A DNA stretch of 64,000 nucleotides from Herbaspirillum aquaticum (GCF_002213425.1 NZ_NJGV01000009.1:124001-188000), one strand, 5' to 3'; shown: positions 8,127 through 17,805, counted from the first letter of the stretch. Notes: a model not told the origin generated them from the letters alone. Made by a program: numbers and translations.

Positions 8127-9887
8127 ATGCAGACATTCACCGGTCTTTGCAAACCCGCCGCCATGGCCCTGCTGCCGCTGTGCGGCGCGCTGGCCTTCTT
8201 GCCGGCCTCGGCCCAGACGGCCGCGCCGTCGGCCCCCGTGGTCAAGTACGACCTGACCTATGACATCATCAGCCCGGTCCACAGCCAGCACGGCATGGTG
8301 GCCACCGAGCAGGAGCTGGCCACCAAGGTCGGCGTGGACATCCTCAAGAAGGGCGGCAATGCCGTCGACGCCGGCGTAGCCGTAGGCTTCGCGCTGGCCG
8401 TGGTGCTGCCCAATGCGGGCAACATCGGCGGCGGCGGTTTCATGATGATCCACGACGCCAAGACCGGCAAGAACGTGGCACTGGACTTCCGCGAGATGGC
8501 CCCGCAGCGCGCCACCCGCAACATGTACCTGGACGACAAGGGCAACGTGGTGCCCGGCCGTTCGCTCTACACCCACCTGGCCGTGGGCGTACCCGGCACC
8601 GTGGCGGGCCTGTCGCATGCGCTCTCCAAGTACGGCACGATGAAGCTGTCGCAGGTGATCCAGCCGGCCATCGAACTGGCCGAAAAGGGTTATCCGGTCA
8701 GCCGCAGCCTGGCGCTGATCCTCTCGGCCGAGCGCGAACACCTGGGCCAGTGGGATTCGTCCAAGGCGATCTTCTTCAAGGAAGGCCGTCCGCTCAAGGA
8801 AGGCGAAATGCTGGTCCAGAAGGACCTGGCCAAGTCGCTGCGCCTGATCGCCAAGGAAGGTCCGAAGGCCTTCTATGACGGCGCCATCGCCAAGAAGATC
8901 GTGGCCGAGATGGACAAGCACGGCGGCCTCATCACCGCCGAGGACCTGAAGAACTACAAGGTCGTCGAACGCGTGCCGGTCTCCGGCAACTATCGCGGCT
9001 ACCAGGTCATGTCGATGCCGCCGCCGAGCTCGGGCGGCGTGCACATCATCCAGATGATGAACATCCTGGAACGCTACCCCCTGAAGCAATACGGTGCCGA
9101 CAGCGCCCAGACCATCCACCTGATGGCCGAAACCATGAAGCTGGCCTATGCCGACCGCTCCGAATACCTGGGCGATCCGGATTTCACCAAGGTTCCGGTC
9201 AAGGGCCTGACCTCGCGCGCCTATGCCGACGAACTGGCCAAGAAGATCAACCCGGACCGCGCCACGCCCTCCACCGAGATCAAGCCGGGCCAGCCGCAGC
9301 CGTATGAAAGCGACCAGACCACCCACTACTCGGTGGCCGACAAGGACGGCAACCTGGTCGCCACCACCTACACGCTGAACCTGAACTTCGGCAGCGGTAT
9401 CGTCGCCACTGGCACCGGCATCACCTTGAACAACGAGATGGATGACTTCGCCGCCAAGCCGGGCGTGCCCAATGCGTTCGGCCTCATCGGTGGGGACGCC
9501 AACGCGGTCGGCCCCTACAAGCGTCCGCTGTCGTCGATGTCGCCGACCTTCGTGCTCAAGGATGGCAAGCCCTTCCTGGTCACCGGCAGCCCGGGTGGCA
9601 GCCGCATCATCACCACCACCTTGCAGACCATCCTCAACGTGATCGACCACGACATGAACGTGGCCGAAGCCACCATCACGCCGCGTATCCACCACCAGTG
9701 GGCACCGGACCAGCTGCGCGTTGAAAAGGGCTTGTCGGCCGATACGCTCAAGATCCTGCAGGACAAGGGCCAGAAGATCAGCGTGCAGCCTTCCATGGGC
9801 CGCACCCATACCATCCAGATCCGCCAGGATGGCTTCGATGGCTTCTCGGACCCGCGCAATCCGGATGGACGAACGATGGGGTTCTGA
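8127..9887 (+). CDS. ggt: Gamma-glutamyltransferase (glutathione hydrolase), periplasmic
   Basis: 586 residues. N-terminal nucleophile hydrolase that removes or transfers the gamma-glutamyl group of glutathione and gamma-glutamyl amides in the periplasm. A signal peptide (positively charged start, hydrophobic core, SAQTA) covers about the first 31 residues. The autocleavage site lies in DQTTHYSVADKDGN, giving a small subunit that starts at about Thr398; NNEMDDF, PLSSMSPT and TGSPGGSRI, the substrate-binding motifs known from E. coli Ggt, are all present. The ATG at 8127 has AGGAG 9 nt upstream. Single-gene unit closed by a strong terminator. Confidence 0.96.
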   Translation: MQTFTGLCKPAAMALLPLCGALAFLPASAQTAAPSAPVVKYDLTYDIISPVHSQHGMVATEQELATKVGVDILKKGGNAVDAGVAVGFALAVVLPNAGNIGGGGFMMIHDAKTGKNVALDFREMAPQRATRNMYLDDKGNVVPGRSLYTHLAVGVPGTVAGLSHALSKYGTMKLSQVIQPAIELAEKGYPVSRSLALILSAEREHLGQWDSSKAIFFKEGRPLKEGEMLVQKDLAKSLRLIAKEGPKAFYDGAIAKKIVAEMDKHGGLITAEDLKNYKVVERVPVSGNYRGYQVMSMPPPSSGGVHIIQMMNILERYPLKQYGADSAQTIHLMAETMKLAYADRSEYLGDPDFTKVPVKGLTSRAYADELAKKINPDRATPSTEIKPGQPQPYESDQTTHYSVADKDGNLVATTYTLNLNFGSGIVATGTGITLNNEMDDFAAKPGVPNAFGLIGGDANAVGPYKRPLSSMSPTFVLKDGKPFLVTGSPGGSRIITTTLQTILNVIDHDMNVAEATITPRIHHQWAPDQLRVEKGLSADTLKILQDKGQKISVQPSMGRTHTIQIRQDGFDGFSDPRNPDGRTMGF

Positions 9888-9928
9888 TGCGCTGAAGCGC
9901 TGAAGCGTTTGCTTCCCTTCGCTTGAAG

Positions 9929-9963
9929 ATGGCTCCCGGATGCATGTTCGGGAGCCATTTTTT
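9929..9963 (+). terminator. Terminator of ggt
   Basis: Perfect 10-bp stem ATGGCTCCCG / CGGGAGCCAT with a 10-nt loop followed by six T residues. Confidence 0.9.
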
Positions 9964-10534
9964 ATGGAAACGCGGAATGTGACGACCCTCGATTCACGGT
10001 CATTGGCCAATTCCAGCCAAGTTTCCCTTCACTTTCGGAATTGCCGGAATGAACGTGAGCCCCCTCCGTAAAAACTTATTTTCAATCCGGCACAATAAAA
10101 TTATTCGAGTTCTTCCGGATTTTCTCTTTACTCATTCATTTCCGGTTTGATTGATTCACCCTCCATCTGAAAATCCGCTCCCATGGCGGCTCTGCGGATC
10201 ATGCCACTTTATTTTCGCGCCGGCACTTGAACATATTCGAGACACCAAAAGAAATTGTTCGAGGCAAATATCGAAATCCGAAGAAGGTCATTTCGATATT
10301 TTTTTGTTTTTGCGCTTTATTCCCTTGATCCCCTTATCAGGACAAATGCGCGCCATCACTATGGCATGCGTTTGTCACTGAACACGGCTTTCGCCCTACC
10401 AAGTCTCCATGCTTTGCGCGCCGGTCTGGCGCCTGATCATCCGGCACATCCTTTGTCCGGTTGGGGACTTGCGTTGTGCGATGCAGCCGTGCGTGACGCA
10501 GATATCGACTTGTCACCTTATAGGGAGTACCACC
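9964..10534. other. AT-rich gap with an orphan terminator; no convincing protein gene
   Basis: 570 bases with base composition clearly lower in GC than the flanking genes. Short open frames across it have no ribosome binding site and run through the hairpin at 10266-10305, so none is called. A transcript ending at that hairpin would be about 100-300 nt. Confidence 0.6.
10266..10305 (+). terminator. Strong orphan rho-independent terminator
   Basis: 12-bp perfect stem AAATATCGAAAT / ATTTCGATATTT, 12-nt loop, then seven T residues and a second T run. The nearest upstream gene, ggt, already has its own terminator about 300 nt earlier. Confidence 0.75.
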
Positions 10535-10795
10535 ATGACCGTTACCGTCCTGAAGCTGTCCGATGCGGACACCTACCTCCGGATACTGGTCGGGATCGAC
10601 ATCACCTGGCTGCTCAGCGGCCACAGCGCGAGCACCACCAGCAGCCTGCTCAAGCGCGAAATCGCTGCGTTGGTGGCCGACTACGACCGCGCCGATGCCA
10701 ACGGCAAAGCCTTCCTGATCTATACGGCGAGCTTCCTGGCCGAAGGCAAGGAACAAAAGCCAGGAACGATCCCCACAAAAAAAACAGGCAGGTGA
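10535..10795 (+). CDS. Hypothetical small protein (86 aa)
   Basis: I do not recognise the family. The ATG follows AGGGAG with good spacing, and codon use is GC-rich at third positions like real genes of the window. The product is soluble, mostly helical in appearance (KREIAALVADYDRADANGKA) with a basic C-terminal tail (KKTGR). The last codons and stop lie inside the hairpin that serves the opposite-strand gene at 10920-12242. It stands alone after an AT-rich gap. Confidence 0.55.
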   Translation: MTVTVLKLSDADTYLRILVGIDITWLLSGHSASTTSSLLKREIAALVADYDRADANGKAFLIYTASFLAEGKEQKPGTIPTKKTGR

Positions 10796-10821
10796 TGGCC
10801 TCTCGCCACCACCTGCCTGTT
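10777..10821 (-). terminator. Terminator of the CorC/HlyC-type gene
   Basis: Stem AACAGGCAGGTG(A)TGGC / GCCA(C)CACCTGCCTGTT with one mismatch; on the minus strand it is followed by eight T residues (plus strand 10777-10784). It sits about 100 nt downstream of the 10920-12242 gene. Confidence 0.8.
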
Positions 10822-10919
10822 CGCATTCACTGACCTTGTCAACGGCTGGCCGGACAAACCAGCTTGCCTCGACCGATGCCACTGGCGAACTTCAAGAGAC
10901 CGCCAGCCCCACCCGAGAT

Positions 10920-12242
10920 TCACTCACGCGCGTCGCCACCCTTCGGGTAAACCTTCACCAACACGATCTTCGGCCCCGACATGCGCTTGATGACCACATC
11001 AAAGGCCGCGAACTCGATCTTCTGTCCTTCCTTGGGCAAGTCGCCCAGCTTCTCCATCACCAGGCCGCCGACCGAGTCGATGCTGTCGTCATACTCGATG
11101 TCGATGCCCAGCATGTGTTCCAGCGTCACGATGGGCAGGCTGCCCTTGCCCAGCAAGGTACCGTCGTCCTGACGGCTCCACTCGCCGGTGTTGTGGCGGA
11201 ATTCGTCGCGGATCTCACCCACCAGGAAGCTCAACATGTTGTCCAGCGTGATGAAGCCCTGCGGCGGCTGGCCCTTCTTGCCGATGATGGCAAAGTGCGG
11301 CATGCCGGTACGGAAGCGCCGCAGCAGGTCCAGTGCCGGCAAGGCCGGCGAGATGAACTGCACGGGACGCAGGTAATCCTTCAGGTTGCTGATGGCGCGA
11401 CCATCCTGCTGCGCCAGGAAGACATCCTTCAGGTGCACCAGGCCCAACACCTGCTGGCGCTCGGCATCGAAATAGGGATAGCGCGAATAGCGGTTGCGGT
11501 AAATGATGTCGAGGTTTTCTTCCAGGCTCTTGTCATCGCCCAGGGAGACGATCTCGCTGGCCGGACGCATGATGTCGGCCACGTCCAGCTCGGCAAAGTT
11601 CAGGCTCTGCGCCAGCACGTTCCACTCGTCGCGGGTGAACTTGCCACTCTTGCCGCTCTTACCGCCTGCGCGCAGGATCAACTTGAGTTCGTCCGAGGAA
11701 TAATGCGCATCGTGGCCGTGGCCCGCACCCAGGCCGGCCACGCGCAGCAGCCAGTTGGAGCTGGCATTGAGCACCCAGATCAGCGGATACATGCCCCAAT
11801 AGAAACCATACAGCGGCACGGCACACCACAGGCCCAGCTTCTCGGGACTGCGGATGGCCATCGACTTGGGAGCCAGTTCACCGGCCACGATGTGCAGGAA
11901 GGAAATGACGAAGAAGGCGAATACGAACGACACGCCGTGAATCAGCTCCTGGTTGGTCACGCCAACCAGCGAGAAGAGCGGCTCCAGCAAGCGGGCGAAA
12001 GCAGGTTCACCGATCCAGCCCAGGCCCAGCGAGGCCAGGGTGATGCCCAATTGGCAGGCGGAGAGGTAGGCGTCCAGCTGGTTGTGGACCACGGCCAGGA
12101 TGCGGCCGCGCATGCCTTGTGTCTTTGCGATGGCCCGGATGCGCGTTTGACGCAACTTGACCAGACTGAATTCTGCTGCAACGAAAAAACCGTTCAACGC
12201 AACCAGGAAGAAGGCTGCGACGATCAGCAATATGTTTTCCAA
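10920..12242 (-). CDS. HlyC/CorC (CNNM-type) membrane protein with CBS domains
   Basis: 440 residues. Integral membrane protein of the DUF21/CBS/CorC_HlyC architecture, implicated in divalent cation (Mg2+/Co2+) export or resistance. N-terminal DUF21 domain with about four helices (ILLIVAAFFLVALNGFFVAAEFSLVKLRQTRI at the start), two CBS repeats in about residues 210-340, and a C-terminal CorC_HlyC domain. It apparently begins with TTG (12240-12242) preceded by AGGAACCCTCG, a good site, and no ATG fits better. The protein is monocistronic with its own terminator. The older name hemolysin is historical. Confidence 0.9.
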   Translation of the reverse strand: MENILLIVAAFFLVALNGFFVAAEFSLVKLRQTRIRAIAKTQGMRGRILAVVHNQLDAYLSACQLGITLASLGLGWIGEPAFARLLEPLFSLVGVTNQELIHGVSFVFAFFVISFLHIVAGELAPKSMAIRSPEKLGLWCAVPLYGFYWGMYPLIWVLNASSNWLLRVAGLGAGHGHDAHYSSDELKLILRAGGKSGKSGKFTRDEWNVLAQSLNFAELDVADIMRPASEIVSLGDDKSLEENLDIIYRNRYSRYPYFDAERQQVLGLVHLKDVFLAQQDGRAISNLKDYLRPVQFISPALPALDLLRRFRTGMPHFAIIGKKGQPPQGFITLDNMLSFLVGEIRDEFRHNTGEWSRQDDGTLLGKGSLPIVTLEHMLGIDIEYDDSIDSVGGLVMEKLGDLPKEGQKIEFAAFDVVIKRMSGPKIVLVKVYPKGGDARE

Positions 12243-12452
12243 CGAGGGTTCCTATCGGGGTTGTCAAAGGGCCCGGACACCATGAGCCGGTCCGGACTCC
12301 GTAATTTACCATGCATGGGGCATGGAACCCGATTCGTTATCAAAAAAGAAACTTATGCAAAGTCTGCATGAATGTGGCCTTGCCCGGACTGGCAAGCCAA
12401 CTGGCGGAGCGGGCTGCCCGTGACGGACCTGCCGCTCCGCGGTCCGCCCGGC

Positions 12453-13460
12453 TTAGCCGGCAAACCCTTCCAGCACGATCTTCCCCTTGGCCTTGCCCGA
12501 CTCCAGCAGCGCATGCGCGCGGCGCAGGTTCTCGGCACTGATGCGGCCGTAATGCTCGCCCGTGGTAGTGCGCAGCATGCCTTCGTCGAGCAGTTGCGCC
12601 ACCCGTTGCAGCAGCTCATGTTGACGGATCATGTCAGCGGTCTGGAACAGCGAGCGCGTAAACATCAATTCCCAATGCAGCGAAATGCTCTTGCGCTTGA
12701 GCGGCACCGCGTCCAGCGTGGCCGGGTCATCGATGAGGGCCAGCTGCCCTTGCGGCGCCAGTGCGTCGATGATCTGCACATAGTGCTGGTCGGTATGGGT
12801 CAGGCTGATGACGATATCCACTTCCGGAAAACCCAGCTGCTCCAGCTGCGGCTTGAAGGGCTGGCTGTGGTCGATCACGTGATGCGCGCCCAACTCGCTC
12901 ACCCATTGCGCCGTTTCTTTGCGTGAGGCGGTGCCGATGACGGTCAGCTGCGTCAGCTTGCGCGCCAGCTGGGTCAGGATCGACCCCACACCACCGGCGG
13001 CACCGATGATCAGCAGACGCTTGCCCTGTCCCTCTCCCTCTTTCACACCAACGCGGTCGAACAGCAGTTCCCACGCAGTAATCGCGGTCAGGGGGATCGC
13101 TGCGGCATCAGCGTGGCCCAGGCTGGCGGGCTTGCGGCCGACGATGCGCTCATCCACCACGTGCAGTTCACTGTTGGCGCCGGGACGATCGATGGCACCG
13201 GCGTAGAACACTTCGTCGCCCGGGGCAAAGAGCGTGACGGCCGCACCGACGGCACGTACCACACCGCTCACATCCCAGCCCAGTACGCGGGCTTCGCTGG
13301 CGCTGGCGCGGATCTTGGTATCGACCGGATTGACGGAGATGGCGTTGACTTCGACCAGCAGGTCATGCTCGCCGGGAACCGGATCGGGCAAAGTGGTCTC
13401 GGTCAGGGAGGCCGCATTGTCGATGGCCTGGGCTTGCGGGTTGGTGATGATGGCTTTCAT
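12453..13460 (-). CDS. Zinc-binding-family alcohol dehydrogenase / quinone reductase-like (MDR)
   Basis: 335 residues. Medium-chain reductase resembling the NADPH-dependent quinone/enone reductase branch (the adh_fam_1 type): GroES-like N-half (VNPVDTKIRAS, GWDVSGVV), Rossmann motif GAAGGVGSI near residue 158. The catalytic zinc ligands of true alcohol dehydrogenases are not evident, so NADPH-dependent reduction of a reactive carbonyl or quinone is more likely than alcohol oxidation. The start at 13458-13460 is the MKAII typical of the family; an upstream in-frame extension of 32 residues looks non-coding. It stands alone next to the MocR gene. Confidence 0.88.
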   Translation of the reverse strand: MKAIITNPQAQAIDNAASLTETTLPDPVPGEHDLLVEVNAISVNPVDTKIRASASEARVLGWDVSGVVRAVGAAVTLFAPGDEVFYAGAIDRPGANSELHVVDERIVGRKPASLGHADAAAIPLTAITAWELLFDRVGVKEGEGQGKRLLIIGAAGGVGSILTQLARKLTQLTVIGTASRKETAQWVSELGAHHVIDHSQPFKPQLEQLGFPEVDIVISLTHTDQHYVQIIDALAPQGQLALIDDPATLDAVPLKRKSISLHWELMFTRSLFQTADMIRQHELLQRVAQLLDEGMLRTTTGEHYGRISAENLRRAHALLESGKAKGKIVLEGFAG

Positions 13461-13596
13461 GGCTAAATCCTTCACGTTGAAGATCAATGGATGCAGGCAT
13501 CTTAGGACAGCGCCCACCCGACAACCACTCCCGGACCCGCGAAAGAGTTTCTTCATACAAGCGAAAATCCGGCCCCATCCAGCACCGGCCGCGGCT

Positions 13597-15168
13597 TCAG
13601 GCCAGATGCGGCTTGATCACCGCAGCCAGCTTGTCGAAGGCACGTGCGATCTCCTCATTGGGCACGCTCGCATAGCCCAGCAGCAGGCCGCGCCGTGCGC
13701 CGCGCGCATGCATGTAGTAACGCGACAGCGGCCGCACCACGATGCCGGCCGCCAGCGCCTCTTCGCAGATGAGCACGTCGTCGCATTCCTGCGGCAGGCC
13801 CAGCACCAGGTGCAAGCCGGCTTCGCCGCCGGTGATGGTCATCTTCTCGCCGAAGTGGCGATTGATGGACTGCTGCAGCAATCGTAGCCGCTCGGCATAG
13901 AGCACGCGCATCTTGCGGATGTGCGAAGCAAAGTGGCCCTCGGCCATGAAGTCGGCCAGCGTGGCTTGCAGGAACACCTGGCCGTTGCGATAGAGCTCGG
14001 CGATGCCGGTAGCAAAGGCCTTGGCCAGTGACTCCGGCACCACCAGGAAGCCGATGCGCAATCCTGGAAACATGATCTTGCTGAAGGTGCCCATGTACAG
14101 CACCCGGTCCTGCGTATCCATGCCCTGCAGCGACGCCAGCGGACGGCCACCGTAGCGGAATTCGCTGTCGTAGTCATCCTCGATGATCCACACCTTGTGG
14201 GTGGCCGCGTACTCCAGCAGCATGCGCCGCCGCGACAGGCTCATCACCATGCCCAGCGGATACTGGTGCGAGGGCGTGGTGCAGATGAAGCGCGGTGGCC
14301 GGCGCAGGTTGGCCAGGCGCATGCGCATGCCTTCCTGGTCCACCGCAATCGGCACCGACTGGATGCCCAGCGAATTGAGCACGCTGCGTGTGCCCCAGTA
14401 GCACGGGTCTTCCACCCAGGCGGTATCGCCATGTTCGCCCAGCAGCTTGACCACGATGTCGATGGACTGGTGGATGCCGGTGGTGATGAGCACCTGCGAG
14501 GGCGTGCAATTGACCGAGCGCGCCACCCGCAGGTACTCGGCGATCTGCTCGCGCAGGCCGGCATAACCGGCACCCGGCCCGTAGGTCAGCAGGTCCGAAT
14601 TGGAACGGCGCCAATGCTTGTTCTGCAGGCGTCCCCAGATCTTGTGCGGCACGCAGGTCACGTCGGGCACGCCCGGCATGAAGGCCCCCCATTGGCGCTC
14701 GCCCACGCCGGCTTGGCGTGTGAGCAATGCGCCGCGCGCCGACAGTTCGGATTTGCCGGAAGGATCGGTCAGCGGCTCCTTGCGTTCGACCGCCTCGGGG
14801 ATCTGGTCCGGCGCCGTGTCGGCCACGAAGGTCCCGGCACCGGTGCGGCTCTCCAGATAACCCTCGGCCAGCAATTGTTCATAGGCATAGGTCACCGTAT
14901 TGCGCGAGGTGCCCAGCTCCAGGGCCAGGTCGCGCGAGGACGGCAATTGCATTCCTGCCGGCAGCGTGTGGGCCAGGATGGCTTCGCGGATCAACTGGTA
15001 AATCTGGCGGTTGACGGGCATGCGCTCGCTGCCAGGCTTGGCGTTTTTGGGGGCCTTCGCTGCGCCGCTTTCGCGGCTGGCTGCCGCCTTGCCCTTGCCC
15101 GGCGCGGCCTTGGCGGAGCTGCGATTGATGCGCAGCAGCAGATAGTCGGACAAGGAGGCGAGTTTCAA
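13597..15168 (-). CDS. MocR/GabR-type regulator (GntR HTH fused to aminotransferase fold)
   Basis: 523 residues. N-terminal winged helix (PVNRQIYQLIREAI ... PSSRDLALELGTSRNTVTYAYEQL near residues 51-105), a linker, then a fold-type I PLP domain with the Schiff-base lysine in GTFSKIMFPGLRIGF and the AsnAsp-type segment IIEDDYDSEF. Likely activator of the divergent gabT, sensing GABA or a related amine through PLP. The start is TTG at 15166-15168: residues DYLLLRINRS before the HTH match family N-termini, but a linker of about 35 residues rich in Ala/Lys is inserted. An ATG 49 codons later is the fallback start. No good Shine-Dalgarno is seen. Confidence 0.9.
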   Translation of the reverse strand: MKLASLSDYLLLRINRSSAKAAPGKGKAAASRESGAAKAPKNAKPGSERMPVNRQIYQLIREAILAHTLPAGMQLPSSRDLALELGTSRNTVTYAYEQLLAEGYLESRTGAGTFVADTAPDQIPEAVERKEPLTDPSGKSELSARGALLTRQAGVGERQWGAFMPGVPDVTCVPHKIWGRLQNKHWRRSNSDLLTYGPGAGYAGLREQIAEYLRVARSVNCTPSQVLITTGIHQSIDIVVKLLGEHGDTAWVEDPCYWGTRSVLNSLGIQSVPIAVDQEGMRMRLANLRRPPRFICTTPSHQYPLGMVMSLSRRRMLLEYAATHKVWIIEDDYDSEFRYGGRPLASLQGMDTQDRVLYMGTFSKIMFPGLRIGFLVVPESLAKAFATGIAELYRNGQVFLQATLADFMAEGHFASHIRKMRVLYAERLRLLQQSINRHFGEKMTITGGEAGLHLVLGLPQECDDVLICEEALAAGIVVRPLSRYYMHARGARRGLLLGYASVPNEEIARAFDKLAAVIKPHLA

Positions 15169-15216
15169 GTGGCACCATCAAATAATTGAAATTGGCTCTA
15201 TATTACAGTGCCACTG
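15168..15216. promoter_or_regulatory. Candidate MocR operator: inverted repeat AGTGGCAC / GTGCCACT
   Basis: Perfect 8-bp arms at 15168-15175 and 15209-15216, 41 bp centre to centre (about four helical turns), in the divergent mocR-gabT promoter. A half-similar TGGCTC lies at 15193-15198. Assignment to the regulator is inference. Confidence 0.5.
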
Positions 15217-15302
15217 GAGTTTTATATTGTTTCCCGATTCAGCAATTTGCTGCACATTTCCGCGCCCTGCGGCGCATCAACGAAGCAAGATCGGAGCAAG
15301 CC

Positions 15303-16583
15303 ATGACCAGCAAGGCCACCAACCAAGAGCTGCAACAACGAAAGAACGCCGCCACCCCGCGCGGCGTGGGAGTGATGTGCGACTTCTATGCCGAGCGCGC
15401 GTCGAACGCCGAACTGTGGGATGTGGAAGGCCGCCGCTTCATCGACTTCGCCGCCGGCATTGCGGTGCTCAACACCGGCCACCGCCATCCCAAGCTGCTC
15501 GACGCCATGCGCGCCCAGCTCGACAAGTTCACCCACACCGCCTACCAGATCGTGCCCTACGCCAGCTACGTGGAACTGGCCGAGCGCATCAATGCGGTCA
15601 CCCCCGGCAACTATCCCAAGAAGACCGCCTTCTTCTCCACCGGCGCCGAAGCGGTCGAAAACGCCATCAAGATCGCCCGCGCCTACACCGGTCGTCCAGG
15701 CGTGATCGCCTTCGGCGGCGCTTTCCATGGCCGGACCATGATGGGCATGGCGCTCACCGGCAAGGTCGCGCCCTACAAGCTGGGCTTCGGTCCCTTCCCC
15801 GGCGAAGTGTTCCATGCGCCCTTCCCCAGCGCCTTGCACGGCATCACCACCGAGCAAGCGCTGGATGCGGTCAAAGCCCTCTTCAAGAACGACATCGAAG
15901 CCAAGCGCGTGGCCGCCATCATCCTGGAACCGGTACAGGGCGAAGGCGGTTTCTATGCCGCCCCGGCCGACTTCATGCGCGGGCTGCGCGCCATCTGTGA
16001 CGAGCACGGCATCCTCTTGATCGCCGACGAAGTGCAGTCCGGTTATGGCCGTACCGGCAAATTGTTTGCGATGGAACATTACGATGTCCTGCCCGACCTG
16101 ATTACCATGGCCAAGAGCCTGGCCGGCGGCATGCCGCTGTCGGCCGTCAACGGCCGCGCCGAGATCATGGACGCGCCCGCCCCCGGCGGCCTGGGCGGCA
16201 CTTATGCCGGCAACCCGCTGGCCGTGGCGTCGGCGCTGGCGGTACTGGAGGTGATGGAAGAAGAAAAGCTGCCGGCCCGTGGCCAGCGCCTGGGTGACAA
16301 GCTGCAGGAACACCTGAACGAATGGCGCTCGGCCGTGCCGCAGATCGCCGAAGTGCGCGGCGTGGGCGCGATGGTGGCGGTGGAGTTTGCCGATCCGGCC
16401 ACCGGCAAGCCCGATGCCGAGTACACCAAGAAGGTCCAACAGCATGCGTTGAACAACGGCCTGCTGCTGCTGACCTGCGGCAGCTACGGCAACGTGATCC
16501 GCTTCTTGTTCCCGCTGACGATTCCCGATACCGTCATGGACGAGGCGCTGGGCATCCTGGCCAAGGCGATCAAGCTGGCCTGA
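15303..16583 (+). CDS. gabT: 4-aminobutyrate aminotransferase
   Basis: 426 residues. PLP enzyme moving the amino group of GABA (or 5-aminovalerate) to 2-oxoglutarate, giving succinate semialdehyde. Class III aminotransferase signatures: STGAEAVENAIKIAR, FHGRTMMGMALTGK, the segment LLIADEVQSGYGRTGKLFA and the PLP lysine in ITMAKSLAGGMPLSAV. Length matches E. coli GabT (426). The ATG at 15303 follows GGAG; an upstream in-frame extension of 39 residues is poor. It leads a plus-strand run with an ABC importer and gabD, so the cluster links uptake of the amine with its oxidation to succinate. Confidence 0.95.
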   Translation: MTSKATNQELQQRKNAATPRGVGVMCDFYAERASNAELWDVEGRRFIDFAAGIAVLNTGHRHPKLLDAMRAQLDKFTHTAYQIVPYASYVELAERINAVTPGNYPKKTAFFSTGAEAVENAIKIARAYTGRPGVIAFGGAFHGRTMMGMALTGKVAPYKLGFGPFPGEVFHAPFPSALHGITTEQALDAVKALFKNDIEAKRVAAIILEPVQGEGGFYAAPADFMRGLRAICDEHGILLIADEVQSGYGRTGKLFAMEHYDVLPDLITMAKSLAGGMPLSAVNGRAEIMDAPAPGGLGGTYAGNPLAVASALAVLEVMEEEKLPARGQRLGDKLQEHLNEWRSAVPQIAEVRGVGAMVAVEFADPATGKPDAEYTKKVQQHALNNGLLLLTCGSYGNVIRFLFPLTIPDTVMDEALGILAKAIKLA

Positions 16584-16662
16584 GTCTTGCATTGCAAGGC
16601 AGCTTTCAGAACAGGGTAGACGGGCCGGACCAAGACTCCGGCCTGCGTAGAAGAGAGGATCG

Positions 16663-17805
16663 ATGATGGCAGCTCATGCAATGAAGCAATCGGCGCAAGC
16701 ACCCGCGCCGGCCGCCGGCAGCGGCACTGACGTGCTGGTGCAGTTCTGTGGCGTGAAGAAAACTTACGACGGCGAAAACCTGATCGTCAAGAACCTGGAT
16801 CTCGACATTCGTCGCGGTGAATTCCTGACCCTGCTGGGTCCGTCCGGCTCCGGCAAGACCACCTGCCTGATGATGCTGGCCGGTTTCGAATTCCCGACCG
16901 GCGGCGAGATCCGCCTCGATGGCCAGCTGCTCAATCGCGTGCCGCCGCACAAGCGCAACATCGGCATGGTGTTCCAGAACTATGCGCTGTTCCCGCACAT
17001 GACCATCGCGCAGAACGTGGCCTATCCGCTGTCGGTACGCAAGATGGATCGCGCCACCCGCGAAGCCAAGGTCAAGCAGGCGCTGGACATGGTGCAGATG
17101 GGCAAATTCGGCGACCGCTATCCGACCCAGCTCTCCGGTGGCCAGCAGCAGCGCGTGGCGCTGGCCCGCACGCTGGTGTTCGATCCGCAACTGGTGTTGA
17201 TGGATGAACCACTGGGCGCACTCGACAAGCAGTTGCGCGAACACATGCAGCTCGAACTGAAGGCCCTGCACAAGCGCCTGGGCGTGACCTTCGTCTACGT
17301 CACCCACGACCAGAGCGAAGCGCTCACGATGTCGGACCGCGTGGCCGTCTTTGACCAGGGCGTGATCCAGCAACTGGCCCCGGTCACCGAGTTGTACGAA
17401 TATCCCGACAATCAATTCGTCGCCAACTTCATCGGCGACAACAACCGTCTCAAGGGCAGCGTGGAATCGGTACAGGGCGAACACTGTACGGTGCGCCTGG
17501 CCGATGGCACCGTGGTCACCGGCCTGAACCTGCATCGCGCCCATGCGGGACAAAGCATCACCGCCTGCGTACGCCCCGAACGCATCCGCCTGGCCGCAGG
17601 CGGCAGCGCCGAACCCAACAGCATCCGCGCCACCATCGCCGGGTTGATCTATTTTGGGGATCACGTGCGCGTGCGCTGCACGGTGAAGGGGCAGGAAGAC
17701 TGCTTCGTCAAGCTCTCCCTGTCCGACCCGGCACTGGCAGGACTGAGCGAGGGCAGCAGCGTGGTCCTGCATGTGGCGCAGGATCGCCTGCGCTGCTTCC
17801 TCTGA
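16663..17805 (+). CDS. ABC importer ATPase, PotA-like (GABA/polyamine)
   Basis: 380 residues. Walker [10 protein letters not shown] near residue 60, Q-loop [12 protein letters not shown], signature [13 protein letters not shown], Walker [13 protein letters not shown] and switch histidine in YVTHDQSEA; the C-terminal third is a TOBE domain ([23 protein letters not shown]). This is the spermidine/putrescine (PotA) ATPase branch. Two adjacent ATG codons occur at 16663 after GAGAGGATCG. It sits 80 nt after gabT and is followed by binding protein and permease genes on the same strand; substrate is GABA or a polyamine by context. Confidence 0.92.
   Translation: MMAAHAMKQSAQAPAPAAGSGTDVLVQFCGVKKTYDGENLIVKNLDLDIRRGEFLTLLGPSGSGKTTCLMMLAGFEFPTGGEIRLDGQLLNRVPPHKRNIGMVFQNYALFPHMTIAQNVAYPLSVRKMDRATREAKVKQALDMVQMGKFGDRYPTQLSGGQQQRVALARTLVFDPQLVLMDEPLGALDKQLREHMQLELKALHKRLGVTFVYVTHDQSEALTMSDRVAVFDQGVIQQLAPVTELYEYPDNQFVANFIGDNNRLKGSVESVQGEHCTVRLADGTVVTGLNLHRAHAGQSITACVRPERIRLAAGGSAEPNSIRATIAGLIYFGDHVRVRCTVKGQEDCFVKLSLSDPALAGLSEGSSVVLHVAQDRLRCFL

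Noticed and set aside
8109-10010. 633-codon minus-strand frame opposite ggt
   Set aside because: The ggt frame has a signal peptide and every catalytic motif; the opposite frame has none.
10151-10381. 76-codon plus-strand frame in the AT-rich gap
   Set aside because: Crosses the strong terminator hairpin and has no ribosome binding site.
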